This document shows, one piece after another, positions 27,686-35,870 of a stretch of 64,000 nt of DNA. The notes below the pieces were generated by a model. That model was not told the origin of the DNA. It ran no database searches and was given only the letters and a program-made list of their open reading frames with translations. A program made the translations under genes and the position numbers. Each line of letters opens with the position of its first letter. The first letter of the stretch is position 1. Source of the DNA: Alistipes sp. CAG:514 (GTDB lineage: Bacteria; Bacteroidota; Bacteroidia; Bacteroidales; UBA932); assembly GCA_000431015.1 (NCBI GenBank), contig HF986039.1:27588-91587 (forward strand), in the 5' to 3' direction.

Positions 27686-28867
27686 TTACCAAAGGAAGTT
27701 GTTGAACGGGTAGCGGCCGGCGTGGATCTCGGCTACCATCTTGTAGATGTCGCTGCGGAGTTTCTCGATGTTGGTCTTGTTTATGGCGGACATGAATATG
27801 CAAGGAGTCTTTTCCTGCGCTATCCAGCTGTTTTTCAGCTCCTCCAGCGAACGGTTCTCCTTACCCTTCGGAGTCAGCGAGAACTCATCGTACTCCTCGT
27901 AGGTGTAGGCATCTATCTTGTTGAAAATCACATAGACAGGCTTGTTTCCCGCACCTATTTCCTGTAGCGTCCTCTCCACTACCTCCATCTGCTCCTCGAA
28001 TCCTGGATGAGAGATGTCCACGACATGCAGCAGAATGTCAGCCTCCCGCACCTCGTCAAGAGTGCTTTTGAAGGCCTCCACTAGCTGTGTAGGCAATTTT
28101 CTTATGAATCCTACCGTGTCGCTCAGAAGGAACGGAACGTTCTCTATTACTACCTTTCTGACAGTGGTGTCAAGTGTGGCAAACAACTTGTTCTCCGCAA
28201 ATACGTCAGATTTGGCCAGCAGGTTCATTATTGTGCTTTTACCTACATTGGTATAGCCCACCAATGAAAGTCGCACCATAGAGCCTCTATTGCCCCTTTG
28301 TGTGGCCATTTGCTTATCGACTTTCTTCAACTGTTCCTTAAGTCTTGCGATACGCTCCTTTACTATCCGTCGGTCGATCTCGATCTGGGTCTCACCCATA
28401 CCGCCTCTCGTGCCCATGCCACCTCTCTGTCGCTCAAGGTGGGTCCACATACCGGCCAGCCTTGGCAGCATGTAGTTGTAGCGCGCTAGTTCAACCTGCA
28501 TCTTCGCGTAGGATGTCTTGGCTCGCTGAGCAAAGATCTCAAGAATGAGGCTGGTTCTGTCAATCACTGAACTGCAACTGATTACCTTCTCGATGTTCCT
28601 CTGTTGCATACCTGTCAGTTCGTCATCGAAGATCACATAATTGATCTCGTTATCCTCGCAGTACTGTGCTATCTCCTGAAGTTTTCCGCTTCGTATGTAG
28701 GTCGCCTTCTCCGGCTTGTCAAGCCTTTGTACGAATTTCCTGTCGCCTTTCGCCCCGGCAGTCTCCGCCAGGAACTCCAGTTCGTCAAGATATTCCATCA
28801 CCTTTCTGTCGTCATCGTTCTGCCTGATGATGCCGACAAAGACGGCCTTTTCCTTAAGTTCTTCCAT
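27686..28867 (-). CDS. hflX: Ribosome-associated GTPase HflX
   Basis: A 393-residue GTPase. The N-terminal nucleotide-binding domain (about 1-190) ends in a helical stretch with the family's glycine-rich loop RQRGGMGTRGGMGETQIEID. The G domain has G1 GYTNVGKST (about 207), G3 DTVGF and G4 NKID (about 320). It is thought to split stalled ribosomes. It starts 9 bases after the terminator of tonB, so it has its own promoter or is read through. The 3' end faces a long repeat-rich gap. Confidence 0.95.
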   Translation of the reverse strand: MEELKEKAVFVGIIRQNDDDRKVMEYLDELEFLAETAGAKGDRKFVQRLDKPEKATYIRSGKLQEIAQYCEDNEINYVIFDDELTGMQQRNIEKVISCSSVIDRTSLILEIFAQRAKTSYAKMQVELARYNYMLPRLAGMWTHLERQRGGMGTRGGMGETQIEIDRRIVKERIARLKEQLKKVDKQMATQRGNRGSMVRLSLVGYTNVGKSTIMNLLAKSDVFAENKLFATLDTTVRKVVIENVPFLLSDTVGFIRKLPTQLVEAFKSTLDEVREADILLHVVDISHPGFEEQMEVVERTLQEIGAGNKPVYVIFNKIDAYTYEEYDEFSLTPKGKENRSLEELKNSWIAQEKTPCIFMSAINKTNIEKLRSDIYKMVAEIHAGRYPFNNFLW

Positions 28868-28875
28868 ATTTATTC

Positions 28876-28906
28876 AAAAAAAGGCCATCCGGTTGGGGAC
28901 GGCCTT
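28876..28906 (-). terminator. Rho-independent terminator after tonB
   Basis: On the minus strand AAGGCCGTCC pairs with GGATGGCCTT (one mismatch), loop CCAACC, followed by seven T. It lies 20 bases past the tonB stop and 9 bases before the hflX ATG. Confidence 0.88.
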
Positions 28907-28925
28907 GAATTTCATTGATTTACTA

Positions 28926-29615
28926 CTATCTCAACTGGAAGATAACAGGGAAGGTGTAGGTTACCTTCACAGCGCGGTCACGCTGCTTTCCCGGCTTCCA
29001 CTTCGGAGACATTGAGACAACTCTCACGGCCTCCTTGTCGAGTGATGAGTCTACTCCACGAAGAACCTTCACGTTGCTCACAGAGCCGTCAGGATTAACG
29101 GTGAACTGAAGGGTGACACGACCCTGAACACCATTTTCCTTCGCGATCTCAGGGTACTGAAGTTTGGAGTTTACCCACTTTGAGAACTCGTTGGCGTCAC
29201 CACCGTTGAATGAAGGCTTCTCCTCCACGAGCTGGAACGGAATTGCCTCTTCCTCAACTACTTCCTCTTTAACTTCCTCTACGTAGTCCATGATCTCGAC
29301 TCCGAGACTGGCATCGTCCTCAAGGCTCATGAAGTTGTCGTCAACCTTGATGTCGTCTTCAACGATGTCGATCTGGTCGGAAAGAACAGGAATCTTCGGA
29401 GCCTCTGGTGGCGGTGGAGGGGTCTCCTCGGTAATAGGAACCATGTCCTCAACTTCAACTACCTGAGTGTCCTCACCCAGGCTGGCTACCGCCTTCTCCT
29501 TAGTGCTGTAGGAAAAAGCTCCCCAGACTACGAGAAGAGCAACCACGAGTCCGATCTCCGTGAAGAGAGTCCTTCTGTTCTCAAGATCGGCTTTTGGTGT
29601 TTTCTTGATCTCCAT
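28926..29615 (-). CDS. tonB: TonB-family energy transducer
   Basis: A 229-residue protein that transmits the proton-motive force to TonB-dependent channels such as the SusC proteins here. A cytoplasmic N-terminus rich in Lys/Arg precedes one membrane segment (about residues 24-41, EIGLVVALLVVWGAFSY). Then comes a Pro-rich part (ETPPPPPEAPKIP), an acidic periplasmic spacer and a C-terminal TonB domain (NGVQGRVTLQFTVNPDGSV, about 160-229). I chose the ATG at 29615 (MEIKKTP); a start seven codons upstream is possible. No exbB/exbD is adjacent. Confidence 0.92.
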   Translation of the reverse strand: MEIKKTPKADLENRRTLFTEIGLVVALLVVWGAFSYSTKEKAVASLGEDTQVVEVEDMVPITEETPPPPPEAPKIPVLSDQIDIVEDDIKVDDNFMSLEDDASLGVEIMDYVEEVKEEVVEEEAIPFQLVEEKPSFNGGDANEFSKWVNSKLQYPEIAKENGVQGRVTLQFTVNPDGSVSNVKVLRGVDSSLDKEAVRVVSMSPKWKPGKQRDRAVKVTYTFPVIFQLR

Positions 29616-29679
29616 ATCAGTAATTAATTTTAACAATCATTTACAACTTACCGGAAGGCAAAACCTTCCAATAGGCTTT

Positions 29680-29710
29680 CAAAGATAGAAATAATAATTG
29701 TCATTTCAAA
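29680..29710 (-). promoter_or_regulatory. Bacteroidetes-type promoter for tonB
   Basis: On the minus strand TTTG (29707-29710), 19 bases, TATCTTTG (29680-29687). Both elements and the spacing match the consensus. The leader to the ATG at 29615 would be about 55-60 bases. Confidence 0.75.
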
Positions 29711-29729
29711 TTTTTTGAATTATTAGTTG

Positions 29730-29737
29730 TAGATTTG
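29730..29737 (+). promoter_or_regulatory. -7 element of the ybeY promoter
   Basis: TAGATTTG matches TAnnTTTG and ends 17 bases before the ybeY ATG. No clear -33 TTTG lies at 19-21 bases. Confidence 0.45.
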
Positions 29738-29754
29738 CGTAAAATTATAGGGTT

Positions 29755-30174
29755 ATGGTCAGGTACTATTGCGAGGACATAAAGTTTATTTTCAAGAACA
29801 AACTTGCCAACAACAGATGGTTGAAGATGGTTGCCGGGAGCGAGATCAAGACTCTTGGAGACATTTCAATTATCTTTTGTTCAGATAATTACATTCTTGA
29901 TGTGAATCTTCGCTACCTGCATCATGACTATTTCACCGATGTCATTACCTTCGACTATTGCGAGGGCAACCGGCTTTCCGGTGACCTTTTCATCAGCGTT
30001 GACAGCGTGAGGGAGAATGCCGTCGAGTTCGGAACCGAATTTGATGATGAGCTTCACCGCGTGATCGTCCACGGGCTTCTTCATCTTATCGGCTACGACG
30101 ACCACACTCCGGAGGATCAGAAGCTGATGCGTGAGAAGGAGGACTATTACCTTGGCCTTCGAGGCAACGCCTGA
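29755..30174 (+). CDS. ybeY: Endoribonuclease YbeY (rRNA maturation)
   Basis: A 139-residue single-domain metal-dependent RNase for 16S rRNA 3' maturation and ribosome quality control. The zinc motif HGLLHLIGYDDH (about residues 103-114) has all three His of H-x3-H-x5-H. Upstream are the typical strand LGDISIIFCSDNYI and HHDYFTDVITFDY. Length is normal. It precedes mnmG by 80 bases and may share its transcript; a -7 element is at 29730. Confidence 0.95.
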   Translation: MVRYYCEDIKFIFKNKLANNRWLKMVAGSEIKTLGDISIIFCSDNYILDVNLRYLHHDYFTDVITFDYCEGNRLSGDLFISVDSVRENAVEFGTEFDDELHRVIVHGLLHLIGYDDHTPEDQKLMREKEDYYLGLRGNA

Positions 30175-30254
30175 TGCTTTTAGGGAATATTCATTTTTAG
30201 CATTTTATTTCGCCACTTCGGCGGATGTTCCGTAAAAATTGATTTTTCTTGAAT

Positions 30255-32168
30255 ATGACATATTCATACGATGTGATTGTGGTCGGTGGGGGACACGCCG
30301 GTTGCGAGGCTGCGATGGCCGCTGCGAATCTTGGTTCCTCCGTTTTGCTGATCAACGCCGACCTTACGAGTTTCGCGCGCATGTCATGCAACCCTGCGAT
30401 CGGCGGAATCGCGAAGGGGCAGATTGTCCGGGAGATTGATGCGCTCGGAGGAATGATGGGTCGTGTCACTGATGCTTCGACCCTTCAGTTTCGCATGCTT
30501 AACCGTTCCAAGGGTCCGGCAATGTGGAGTCCGCGCGCCCAGTGCGACAAACAGCTCTTTTCCGCGTACTGGAGGAATATTCTTGAAAACTCTTGTAGAT
30601 TAGATATTTACGCCGATTTTGTTACTTCTTTCCTCTTTGAGAATTCAAAAATCTGTGGAGTCAAGACAAATACAGGGGCAATTTTTAAATCTCAGACGGT
30701 TATTCTGGCCACCGGAACGTTCTTGAACGGAAGGATGTTCATCGGTCGCACTACTTTCGAGGGAGGCCGGATAGGGGAGTTGTCCTCTCACGGTCTGACC
30801 GAACAACTCGTCAGTCTCGGTCTTCGGACAGGGAGGATGAAGACGGGGACCCCACCCCGGATCGACATTTCATCAGTGGACACGTCGAAACTTTTGAGGC
30901 AACTCGGAGACGAGTCGCCGGAGAAGTTTTCCTATTTGAATATTCTTTCCTCTGTTCAGGGGGAGGGAAGTCAGATGCCATGCTACATTCTCCACACCAA
31001 TGAGAAAGTTCACGACATTCTCCGTTCGGGCTTCAAGGATTCTCCGATGTTCAGTGGTCTGATTACCGGCAAGGGGCCGAGGTACTGTCCGAGCATCGAG
31101 GATAAGTTGAGGGTGTTTCCGGACAAGACATCCCACCAACTCTTTCTGGAGCCGGAGGGGAGGGACACCAATGAATATTATCTCCAAGGCTTTTCATCCT
31201 CACTTCCGCTGAATGTTCAGTTGGATGCCTTGCACACTATCGAGGGTTTGGAGTCCGCCAAGATATTCAAGCCTGCCTATGCCGTTGAATATGACTACTT
31301 TGACCCTACTCAACTCCTTAACACTCTTGAACTTAGGGATGTTGAAGGGCTTTATTTCGCTGGTCAGATAAATGGTACAACAGGTTATGAAGAGGCAGGT
31401 GCTCAGGGAATTATAGCTGGTATTAACGCTCATTTGAAGGTTCATGGCAAGGAGCCTTTTGTCCTTCGTCGTGATGAGTCATATATTGGAGTACTGATTG
31501 ATGATCTGATCACAAAAGGCGTTGACGAACCTTACAGAATGTTCACCTCTCGTGCGGAGTATCGTATTCTTCTGAGACAGGACAACGCCGACTTGCGTCT
31601 GACGGAAAAGTCTTACAAAATAGGTCTCGCTTCAGAAGAAAGGTACCGACTTATGACGGAAAAGTACGAGACGGTCAATGATCTTGCTCGAATGTGTGAC
31701 GAGGTTAATCTTCGTGCCGATGTCATCAATGACTATCTTTCCGAGTCTAACTCTGCCACCCTTTCCGAGTCGAAACGTATCTCTGATCTTGCTTCCCGTC
31801 CAGAGATTTCACTTGAAGAATTATTAAATTTTGTTCCACGTGGAACATTTGATAAGTTTTCTGTGGTTCTTCCGGAAGGGGAGGACATTGGTTCATCGCA
31901 GCGTCGAAAGGAAATCATTGATTCTGTCGAGATCGGAGTTAAGTACAAAGGCTACATTGAGCGTGAAAAATCCATAGCGGAGAAAATCGCCCGTCTTGAA
32001 GATTTGAAGATTCCACAAGACTTCGATTTTGACATGGTTTCCGGTCTAACCATAGAATGTCGCCAGAAACTTCTCCGCTACAAGCCTACCACCATCGCCC
32101 AAGCCTCACGCATCTCAGGTGTCTCTCCCGCCGACATCTCCGTCCTGCTTGTCTATTTCGGACGGTGA
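30255..32168 (+). CDS. mnmG: tRNA uridine-5-carboxymethylaminomethyl synthesis enzyme MnmG
   Basis: The FAD-dependent partner of MnmE in modifying wobble uridine 34 of certain tRNAs. The 637-residue protein has the FAD motif [19 protein letters not shown] (about residues 6-24), the conserved [23 protein letters not shown] split across residues 46-69, [11 protein letters not shown] and [11 protein letters not shown], and the C-terminal helical GidA domain. The ATG at 30255 is preferred over a TTG two codons upstream. The 3' end runs straight into the palindromic repeat block at 32.18 kb, which may terminate it. Confidence 0.97.
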   Translation: MTYSYDVIVVGGGHAGCEAAMAAANLGSSVLLINADLTSFARMSCNPAIGGIAKGQIVREIDALGGMMGRVTDASTLQFRMLNRSKGPAMWSPRAQCDKQLFSAYWRNILENSCRLDIYADFVTSFLFENSKICGVKTNTGAIFKSQTVILATGTFLNGRMFIGRTTFEGGRIGELSSHGLTEQLVSLGLRTGRMKTGTPPRIDISSVDTSKLLRQLGDESPEKFSYLNILSSVQGEGSQMPCYILHTNEKVHDILRSGFKDSPMFSGLITGKGPRYCPSIEDKLRVFPDKTSHQLFLEPEGRDTNEYYLQGFSSSLPLNVQLDALHTIEGLESAKIFKPAYAVEYDYFDPTQLLNTLELRDVEGLYFAGQINGTTGYEEAGAQGIIAGINAHLKVHGKEPFVLRRDESYIGVLIDDLITKGVDEPYRMFTSRAEYRILLRQDNADLRLTEKSYKIGLASEERYRLMTEKYETVNDLARMCDEVNLRADVINDYLSESNSATLSESKRISDLASRPEISLEELLNFVPRGTFDKFSVVLPEGEDIGSSQRRKEIIDSVEIGVKYKGYIEREKSIAEKIARLEDLKIPQDFDFDMVSGLTIECRQKLLRYKPTTIAQASRISGVSPADISVLLVYFGR

Positions 32169-32175
32169 TTCAACA

Positions 32176-32254
32176 GCGAAATGTATATGACTTGAACCAC
32201 CCTTTACCCGGTTATGGCGCGAAGCGCAGGTGGTTCAAGTCATATACATTTCGC
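32176..32254. repeat. Palindromic element, copy 1 (type A arms)
   Basis: A perfect 26-base inverted repeat (32176-32201 with 32229-32254) flanks a 27-base core. The core begins CTTTACCCGG and contains the mini-hairpin GCGCGAAGCGC. The left arm starts 8 bases after the mnmG stop. The unit folds as a long stem with an internal small hairpin. Confidence 0.85.
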
Positions 32255-32444
32255 CTATCGGAGTAATGACCGCCTTATTATCCTATAAGGCGAAAATATA
32301 AAGACTTTGACTATCCTTTACCCGTTTAGGACGCGAAGCGCAGGTGGTTCAAGTCATATACATTTCGCCTATCGGAGTAATGACCGCCTTATTATTCTAT
32401 AAGGCGAAAATATAAAGACTTTGGCTACCCTTTACCCGGTTAGG
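32217..32444. repeat. Two tandem copies of a 114-base unit linking three core copies
   Basis: The core GAAGCGCAGG starts at 32221, 32335 and 32449: two steps of exactly 114 bases. Each unit runs core, type A right arm, spacer hairpin, type B left arm, core. The middle core (copy 2) therefore has mismatched arms: type B on its left (32293-32315) and type A on its right (32343-32368). Confidence 0.88.
32271..32292. repeat. Spacer hairpin, repeated 114 bases later
   Basis: CGCCTTAT (32271-32278) pairs with ATAAGGCG (32285-32292) around a 6-base loop. The same hairpin recurs at 32385-32406 with one loop change. Confidence 0.8.
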
Positions 32445-32479
32445 GCGCGAAGCGCAGGTAGCCAAAGTCTTTATATTTT
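32407..32479. repeat. Palindromic element, copy 3 (type B arms)
   Basis: A perfect 23-base inverted repeat (32407-32429 with 32457-32479) flanks the same core (CTTTACCCGG, then GCGCGAAGCGC). The arm sequence differs from type A at about nine of 25 aligned positions, yet both arms remain fully complementary. It ends 23 bases before the ruvA stop. Confidence 0.85.
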
Positions 32480-32502
32480 TGCCGCAATCAGCGAAATAAT
32501 GC

Positions 32503-33090
32503 CTACATCATCTGCAATGCCGACTTGATAATCTGTTCGACTTTGGCGTTAGGATTGGCCTTGAGGACGGCCTGGATGGCCTTGTTGACTGCTGGTTTTG
32601 CGAATCCAAGCATGACAAGAGCCCTGCTGGCCTCCTCGACAATCTCGCTTCGGTTGCCACCGAAAAGTTCTGTGGAATCCGCCCCCTCGCCTTTGACGAT
32701 CTTATCCTTCAACTCCAGAACAAGCCTCTGGGCGCTCTTGACCCCGATACCCTTCACACTCTTGATCCTTGCGATGTCTTCCGAAAGAATAGCCTGCCTG
32801 ATTTCCTCCGCCGATAGCGAAGACAGCATCATCCTGGCCGAATTTACCCCTATACCTGACACGCTGATCAACAGTTCGAACAACTCCCGCTCCTCCTTTG
32901 TGGCGAATCCGTAGTACAATTCTGCATCCTCGCGAAGATAATGAAAGATGAACACCTTAGCGTCTTTCTTTTCCTGCAGAGCCTGAAAGGTCTGCAATGA
33001 AATCAGAATCCTGTATCCGATGCCGTTATTCTCCAGAATCAGCTCGGCAGGGGAGAGATCCACTATAGTTCCTTTGATGTAGTCAATCAT
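32503..33090 (-). CDS. ruvA: Holliday junction-binding protein RuvA
   Basis: A 195-residue junction-binding partner of RuvB. The N-terminal OB-fold starts MIDYIKGTIVDLSPAEL. The two helix-hairpin-helix motifs lie in LLISVSGIGVNSARMML and IKSVKGIGVKSAQRLVLEL (about residues 70-130), and the small C-terminal domain that contacts RuvB ends AKVEQIIKSALQMM. The ATG at 33090 fits the conserved start; the longer frame to 33123 adds non-conserved residues. A -7 element TAATTTTG lies at 33112-33119 on the minus strand. Confidence 0.96.
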   Translation of the reverse strand: MIDYIKGTIVDLSPAELILENNGIGYRILISLQTFQALQEKKDAKVFIFHYLREDAELYYGFATKEERELFELLISVSGIGVNSARMMLSSLSAEEIRQAILSEDIARIKSVKGIGVKSAQRLVLELKDKIVKGEGADSTELFGGNRSEIVEEASRALVMLGFAKPAVNKAIQAVLKANPNAKVEQIIKSALQMM

Positions 33091-33111
33091 ATTCAAAGAT
33101 TTTATTGAATA

Positions 33112-33119
33112 CAAAATTA
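33112..33119 (-). promoter_or_regulatory. -7 element of the ruvA promoter
   Basis: On the minus strand TAATTTTG fits TAnnTTTG, 21 bases before the ruvA ATG at 33090. No good -33 is seen. Confidence 0.45.
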
Positions 33120-33212
33120 GCACTTTTGCACCGAAAAATGTTCCCTTTCAACATTCTTCGGATGAATATGAAGGAATATTCGCTAACCCTCCATTCTTCC
33201 AATGGTTTTCAT

Positions 33213-33220
33213 TATCTTTG
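33213..33220 (+). promoter_or_regulatory. -7 element of the suf operon promoter
   Basis: TATCTTTG lies 23 bases before the sufS ATG at 33244. It sits in an extended context (TTCTTCC, three bases, GGTTTTCA, one base, TATCTTTGTA) that is nearly the same as in front of ruvB. Confidence 0.6.
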
Positions 33221-33243
33221 TAAGATTGAACGGAGTTTTGACC

Positions 33244-34467
33244 ATGAATATTCAAGAATTAAGGAATATGTTTCCGGCGCTCTCGCGCACCGTCTATGGC
33301 AAGCCGCTTGTCTATTTCGACAATGCGGCCACTGCCCAGCGTCCGCAGACGGTGATCGACAAATGGACCGGACTTGCCATCGGAGCGAACGCCAACATCC
33401 ACCGCGCCGTCCATAAACTTGCCGTCGATGCCACTGATGAATATGAAAGCACGCGCGATGCTGTCAAGGAATATATTAACGCCGCCGCACGCGAAGAGAT
33501 AGTTTTCACTTCCGGAACCACAGGATCCATCAACCTTGTGGCTTTCTCTTTCGGAGAGACATTCGTCAATGAGGGCGATGAGATCATCGTTTCCGAGTCC
33601 GAGCACCATTCCAACATTGTTCCGTGGCAGATGCTTTGCCAGAGAAAAGGCGCTGTTCTGAGGGTCTTGCACGTGGACGAGGATGGCCATCTGAATCTTG
33701 AGGAGTTGAAATCCTTGCTAAATCCCAAGACCAGGATTGTCGCCGTCACTCAGATTTCCAATGTTCTTGGCATTTTGAATCCTGTTAAGGAGATTGTAAG
33801 TGTTTGTCACTCAGCTGGTTGCCCTGTTCTTATCGACGGAGCGCAAGGTATGGTTCACGAAGGTGTTGACGTTCAGGATGTTGACTGTGACTTCTACGCT
33901 TTTTCCGGACACAAACTCTATGCGGCCACCGGAACCGGGGTACTTTACGGAAAACGTAAGTGGCTGGATCAGATGGTTCCTTATCAGGGCGGGGGAGAGA
34001 TGATCTCTACCGTCAGGTTTTCCGGAACGACTTACGCTCCACTTCCGGAGAAGTTTGAGGCCGGAACCCAGAACATCAATGCCATTCCGACGCTGGAACC
34101 AGCTATCGAGATGCTTAAATTGATGAAAGATAAAGAGTTACTTAATGCTCAAGAGGCTGTGTCCCAGTACCTTCTCCACGCTTTGACAAGCAACCCGAGG
34201 GTCCGTCTTTATGGCGTTCCACGTGGAACGGAGACAAAGATTCCGCTCTTTTCTTTCAGCGTTGAGGGGGCGCATCATGAGGACTTGGCCTTGATTTTGG
34301 ACAAGATGGGGATTGCCGTGCGGTCCGGGCAGATGTGTGCCGAGCCGTTGATGGACAGGTTTGGAGTGACTGGGATGCTCCGTGCCTCGCTCGCTCCGTA
34401 CAACACGATGGAGGAGGCTGAATATTTCATCAAGTCGCTCGACATGGCGACCGCGATGTTGGTGTAG
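33244..34467 (+). CDS. sufS: Cysteine desulfurase SufS
   Basis: A 407-residue pyridoxal-phosphate enzyme that takes sulfur from cysteine for Fe-S cluster assembly. The PLP-binding Lys is in FSGHKLYAATGTG (about residue 225) and the active Cys in RSGQMCAEPLMDRFG (about 362), in the short loop typical of SufS-type enzymes. The ATG at 33244 (MNIQELRNMFPAL) follows the promoter; an earlier in-frame start at 33202 lies upstream of the -7 box and is unlikely. sufE and sufT follow on the same strand. Confidence 0.95.
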   Translation: MNIQELRNMFPALSRTVYGKPLVYFDNAATAQRPQTVIDKWTGLAIGANANIHRAVHKLAVDATDEYESTRDAVKEYINAAAREEIVFTSGTTGSINLVAFSFGETFVNEGDEIIVSESEHHSNIVPWQMLCQRKGAVLRVLHVDEDGHLNLEELKSLLNPKTRIVAVTQISNVLGILNPVKEIVSVCHSAGCPVLIDGAQGMVHEGVDVQDVDCDFYAFSGHKLYAATGTGVLYGKRKWLDQMVPYQGGGEMISTVRFSGTTYAPLPEKFEAGTQNINAIPTLEPAIEMLKLMKDKELLNAQEAVSQYLLHALTSNPRVRLYGVPRGTETKIPLFSFSVEGAHHEDLALILDKMGIAVRSGQMCAEPLMDRFGVTGMLRASLAPYNTMEEAEYFIKSLDMATAMLV

Positions 34468-34473
34468 TTATGA

Positions 34474-34506
34474 GTGGTCGCTGAACCTGTCGAAGCGCTG
34501 ATGTAT
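34474..34506 (+). repeat. Dispersed REP-like palindrome between sufS and sufE
   Basis: Contains GTGGTCGCTGAAC then CTGTCGAAGCGCTGA. The inverted form recurs at 35812-35836. The motif resembles the widely distributed GTCGCTGAGCTTGTCGAAG intergenic repeat of many bacteria. Confidence 0.55.
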
Positions 34507-34540
34507 TGCGATGTTATTTTGATATAAACTTGGATAATAT

Positions 34541-34957
34541 ATGAACTCATTAGAGGAAGCGAAACAGTCTGTGATTGAGGATTTCTCGATGTACGATGAA
34601 TGGCTCGACAAATACGAGTATCTCATCGACTTGGGAAAGAATCTGGAGGCGTATCCTGAATCGGAAAAGACTGAAGATAAGTTGATTAAGGGATGTCAGT
34701 CCCGGGTTTGGCTGGATTGGCGCCTGGAGGACGGAAAACTTTGGTTCAAGGCCGACAGCGACGCGATCATCACGAAAGGCATAATTTCCCTTCTGATCAA
34801 TGTCTATTCTGGCCGCACACCGAAAGAGATCGCCGCGGACGATTTCGGATTCATCAACCAGATAGGTCTTAAGGAGAATCTCTCGCCGACCAGAGCCAAC
34901 GGACTGGTCTCGATGATCGACACCATCAAGGCTGTGGCGCTGGAGAACAGTAAATAG
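34541..34957 (+). CDS. sufE: Sulfur-acceptor protein SufE
   Basis: A 138-residue protein that accepts persulfide from SufS and passes it to the scaffold. The active Cys lies in KLIKGCQSRVWLDW (about residue 51), and the rest matches the family (IISLLINVYSGRTPKEI, LSPTRANGLVSMI). It begins 73 bases after sufS. No sufB, sufC or sufD is in the window, so the scaffold is encoded elsewhere. Confidence 0.95.
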   Translation: MNSLEEAKQSVIEDFSMYDEWLDKYEYLIDLGKNLEAYPESEKTEDKLIKGCQSRVWLDWRLEDGKLWFKADSDAIITKGIISLLINVYSGRTPKEIAADDFGFINQIGLKENLSPTRANGLVSMIDTIKAVALENSK

Positions 34958-34967
34958 AACGGGATCG

Positions 34968-35007
34968 TTTCGAGCCTGATGAGTGGCTCTAAAGACGATC
35001 CGTAAGA
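34968..35007. repeat. Two-part hairpin between sufE and sufT
   Basis: GGATCGT pairs with ACGATCC, and inside it GAGCC pairs with GGCTC, with an 8-base loop. There is no T-run, so it is more likely an RNA processing or stability structure, or a REP-like remnant, than a terminator. Confidence 0.6.
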
Positions 35008-35029
35008 TAACTTTGTAAGCGATTGTGAA

Positions 35030-35509
35030 ATGAGCATATTCAAGAATAATAAGGAAGAGGAGGAAAAGGCGACCGCCGCCGAGCCGCATGTTGAGCAGGA
35101 GAGTGAGGTGCTTTCCGCTGAGGATGTAAAGGCATTGGCACCGCTTTATGACAATGTGGTTCTTGCCTTGAAGCAGGTCTATGATCCCGAGATTCCGGTC
35201 AACATCTACGACCTCGGCCTCATCTACGAGCTTGTCATCAACAAGAACCACGAGGCTTTCATCAAAATGACTTTCACCGCCCCGAACTGCCCGATGGCTG
35301 ACGAGGTGCTGGAGGAGGTTCAGAAAAACGTCACCGACGTTCCCGGAATAAAGGCCTGCAACGTGGAACTGGTCTTTGACCCGGCTTGGGATCAATCGAT
35401 GCTCTCTGACGAGGCACGTCTGGAACTTGGTCTGGATGTCATTGATTCTTCATCTGACAGGGTTGATCCTGGTGCCGGCCCGGACTATTCAAAGGAACCG
35501 AATTCCTGA
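35030..35509 (+). CDS. sufT: SufT-type metal-sulfur cluster assembly factor (DUF59/MIP18)
   Basis: A 159-residue protein with a charged N-terminal tail (KNNKEEEEKATAAEP) and then a DUF59 domain (about 40-135): LKQVYDPEIPVNIYDLGLIY, FTAPNCPMADEVLEEV, VELVFDPAWDQSML. The Cys in NCPMAD is the conserved residue of the family. It helps deliver Fe-S clusters to client proteins. It is the third gene of the sufS-sufE run. The Asp/Ser-rich C-terminus is not conserved. Confidence 0.9.
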   Translation: MSIFKNNKEEEEKATAAEPHVEQESEVLSAEDVKALAPLYDNVVLALKQVYDPEIPVNIYDLGLIYELVINKNHEAFIKMTFTAPNCPMADEVLEEVQKNVTDVPGIKACNVELVFDPAWDQSMLSDEARLELGLDVIDSSSDRVDPGAGPDYSKEPNS

Positions 35510-35515
35510 TCCGGT

Positions 35516-35556
35516 ATATTCAATTTTGACAGCTTGATTTAGGTTTGAATATTTTT
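35516..35556 (+). terminator. Possible terminator after sufT
   Basis: ATATTCAA (35516-35523) pairs with TTGAATAT (35545-35552), followed by TTTTT. The stem is short and AT-rich with a 21-base loop, so this is weak. Confidence 0.35.
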
Positions 35557-35732
35557 AGGAACATGAAAAAAATAAGTTGCTTCAGATTAAGAGAAGATTT
35601 TCGAGGATAGATCTTTTTTTGAAGAAGGAGTGTGCCGGTGGCACATGACTGATGAGAAAACAGATATAGACCGAAAAGATTCCTTAAGATGAGGCAGGTT
35701 ATTTTTTGAAGGTTACTAAATACCACTTGGAA

Positions 35733-35870
35733 CCTATCTAAGCGGCTAGCCCGATGGTTCGGGCTCACCAACCATGGTTCGGCAGACTCTGTTGCCGTAC
35801 GCTGGCAGACGCTTTGACGAGCTCAGCGACCACCAGCGTATCAGAACCGAAGAGCTGCACAGCGCCCAAA
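35733..35870. repeat. Structured non-coding block with REP-like palindromes
   Basis: Within the 490-base gap between sufT and the GH92 gene. AGCCCGA pairs with TCGGGCT around TGGT (35748-35765). Then ACGCTGG and CCAGCGT enclose CGCTTTGACGAGCTCAGCG (inverted relative of the motif at 34475), and GGTTC/GAACC may close the whole. No open frame or RNA family is recognised. The rest of the gap (35557-35732) is AT-rich and shows only the small hairpin TGTGCC-GGT-GGCACA near 35631-35645. Confidence 0.55.

Noticed and set aside
32176..32479. Integron attC-like sites
   Set aside because: The core lacks the GTTRRRY/RYYYAAC ends, there is no extrahelical-base pattern I can identify and no integrase or gene cassette.
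35563..35610. 15-codon open frame starting MKKISCF
   Set aside because: Too short, no context and no conservation evidence.
35733..35775. tRNA-like GGTTCGGGCTCACCA sequence
   Set aside because: There is no matching acceptor stem or anticodon arm; the T-arm look comes from a simple hairpin (AGCCCGA/TCGGGCT).
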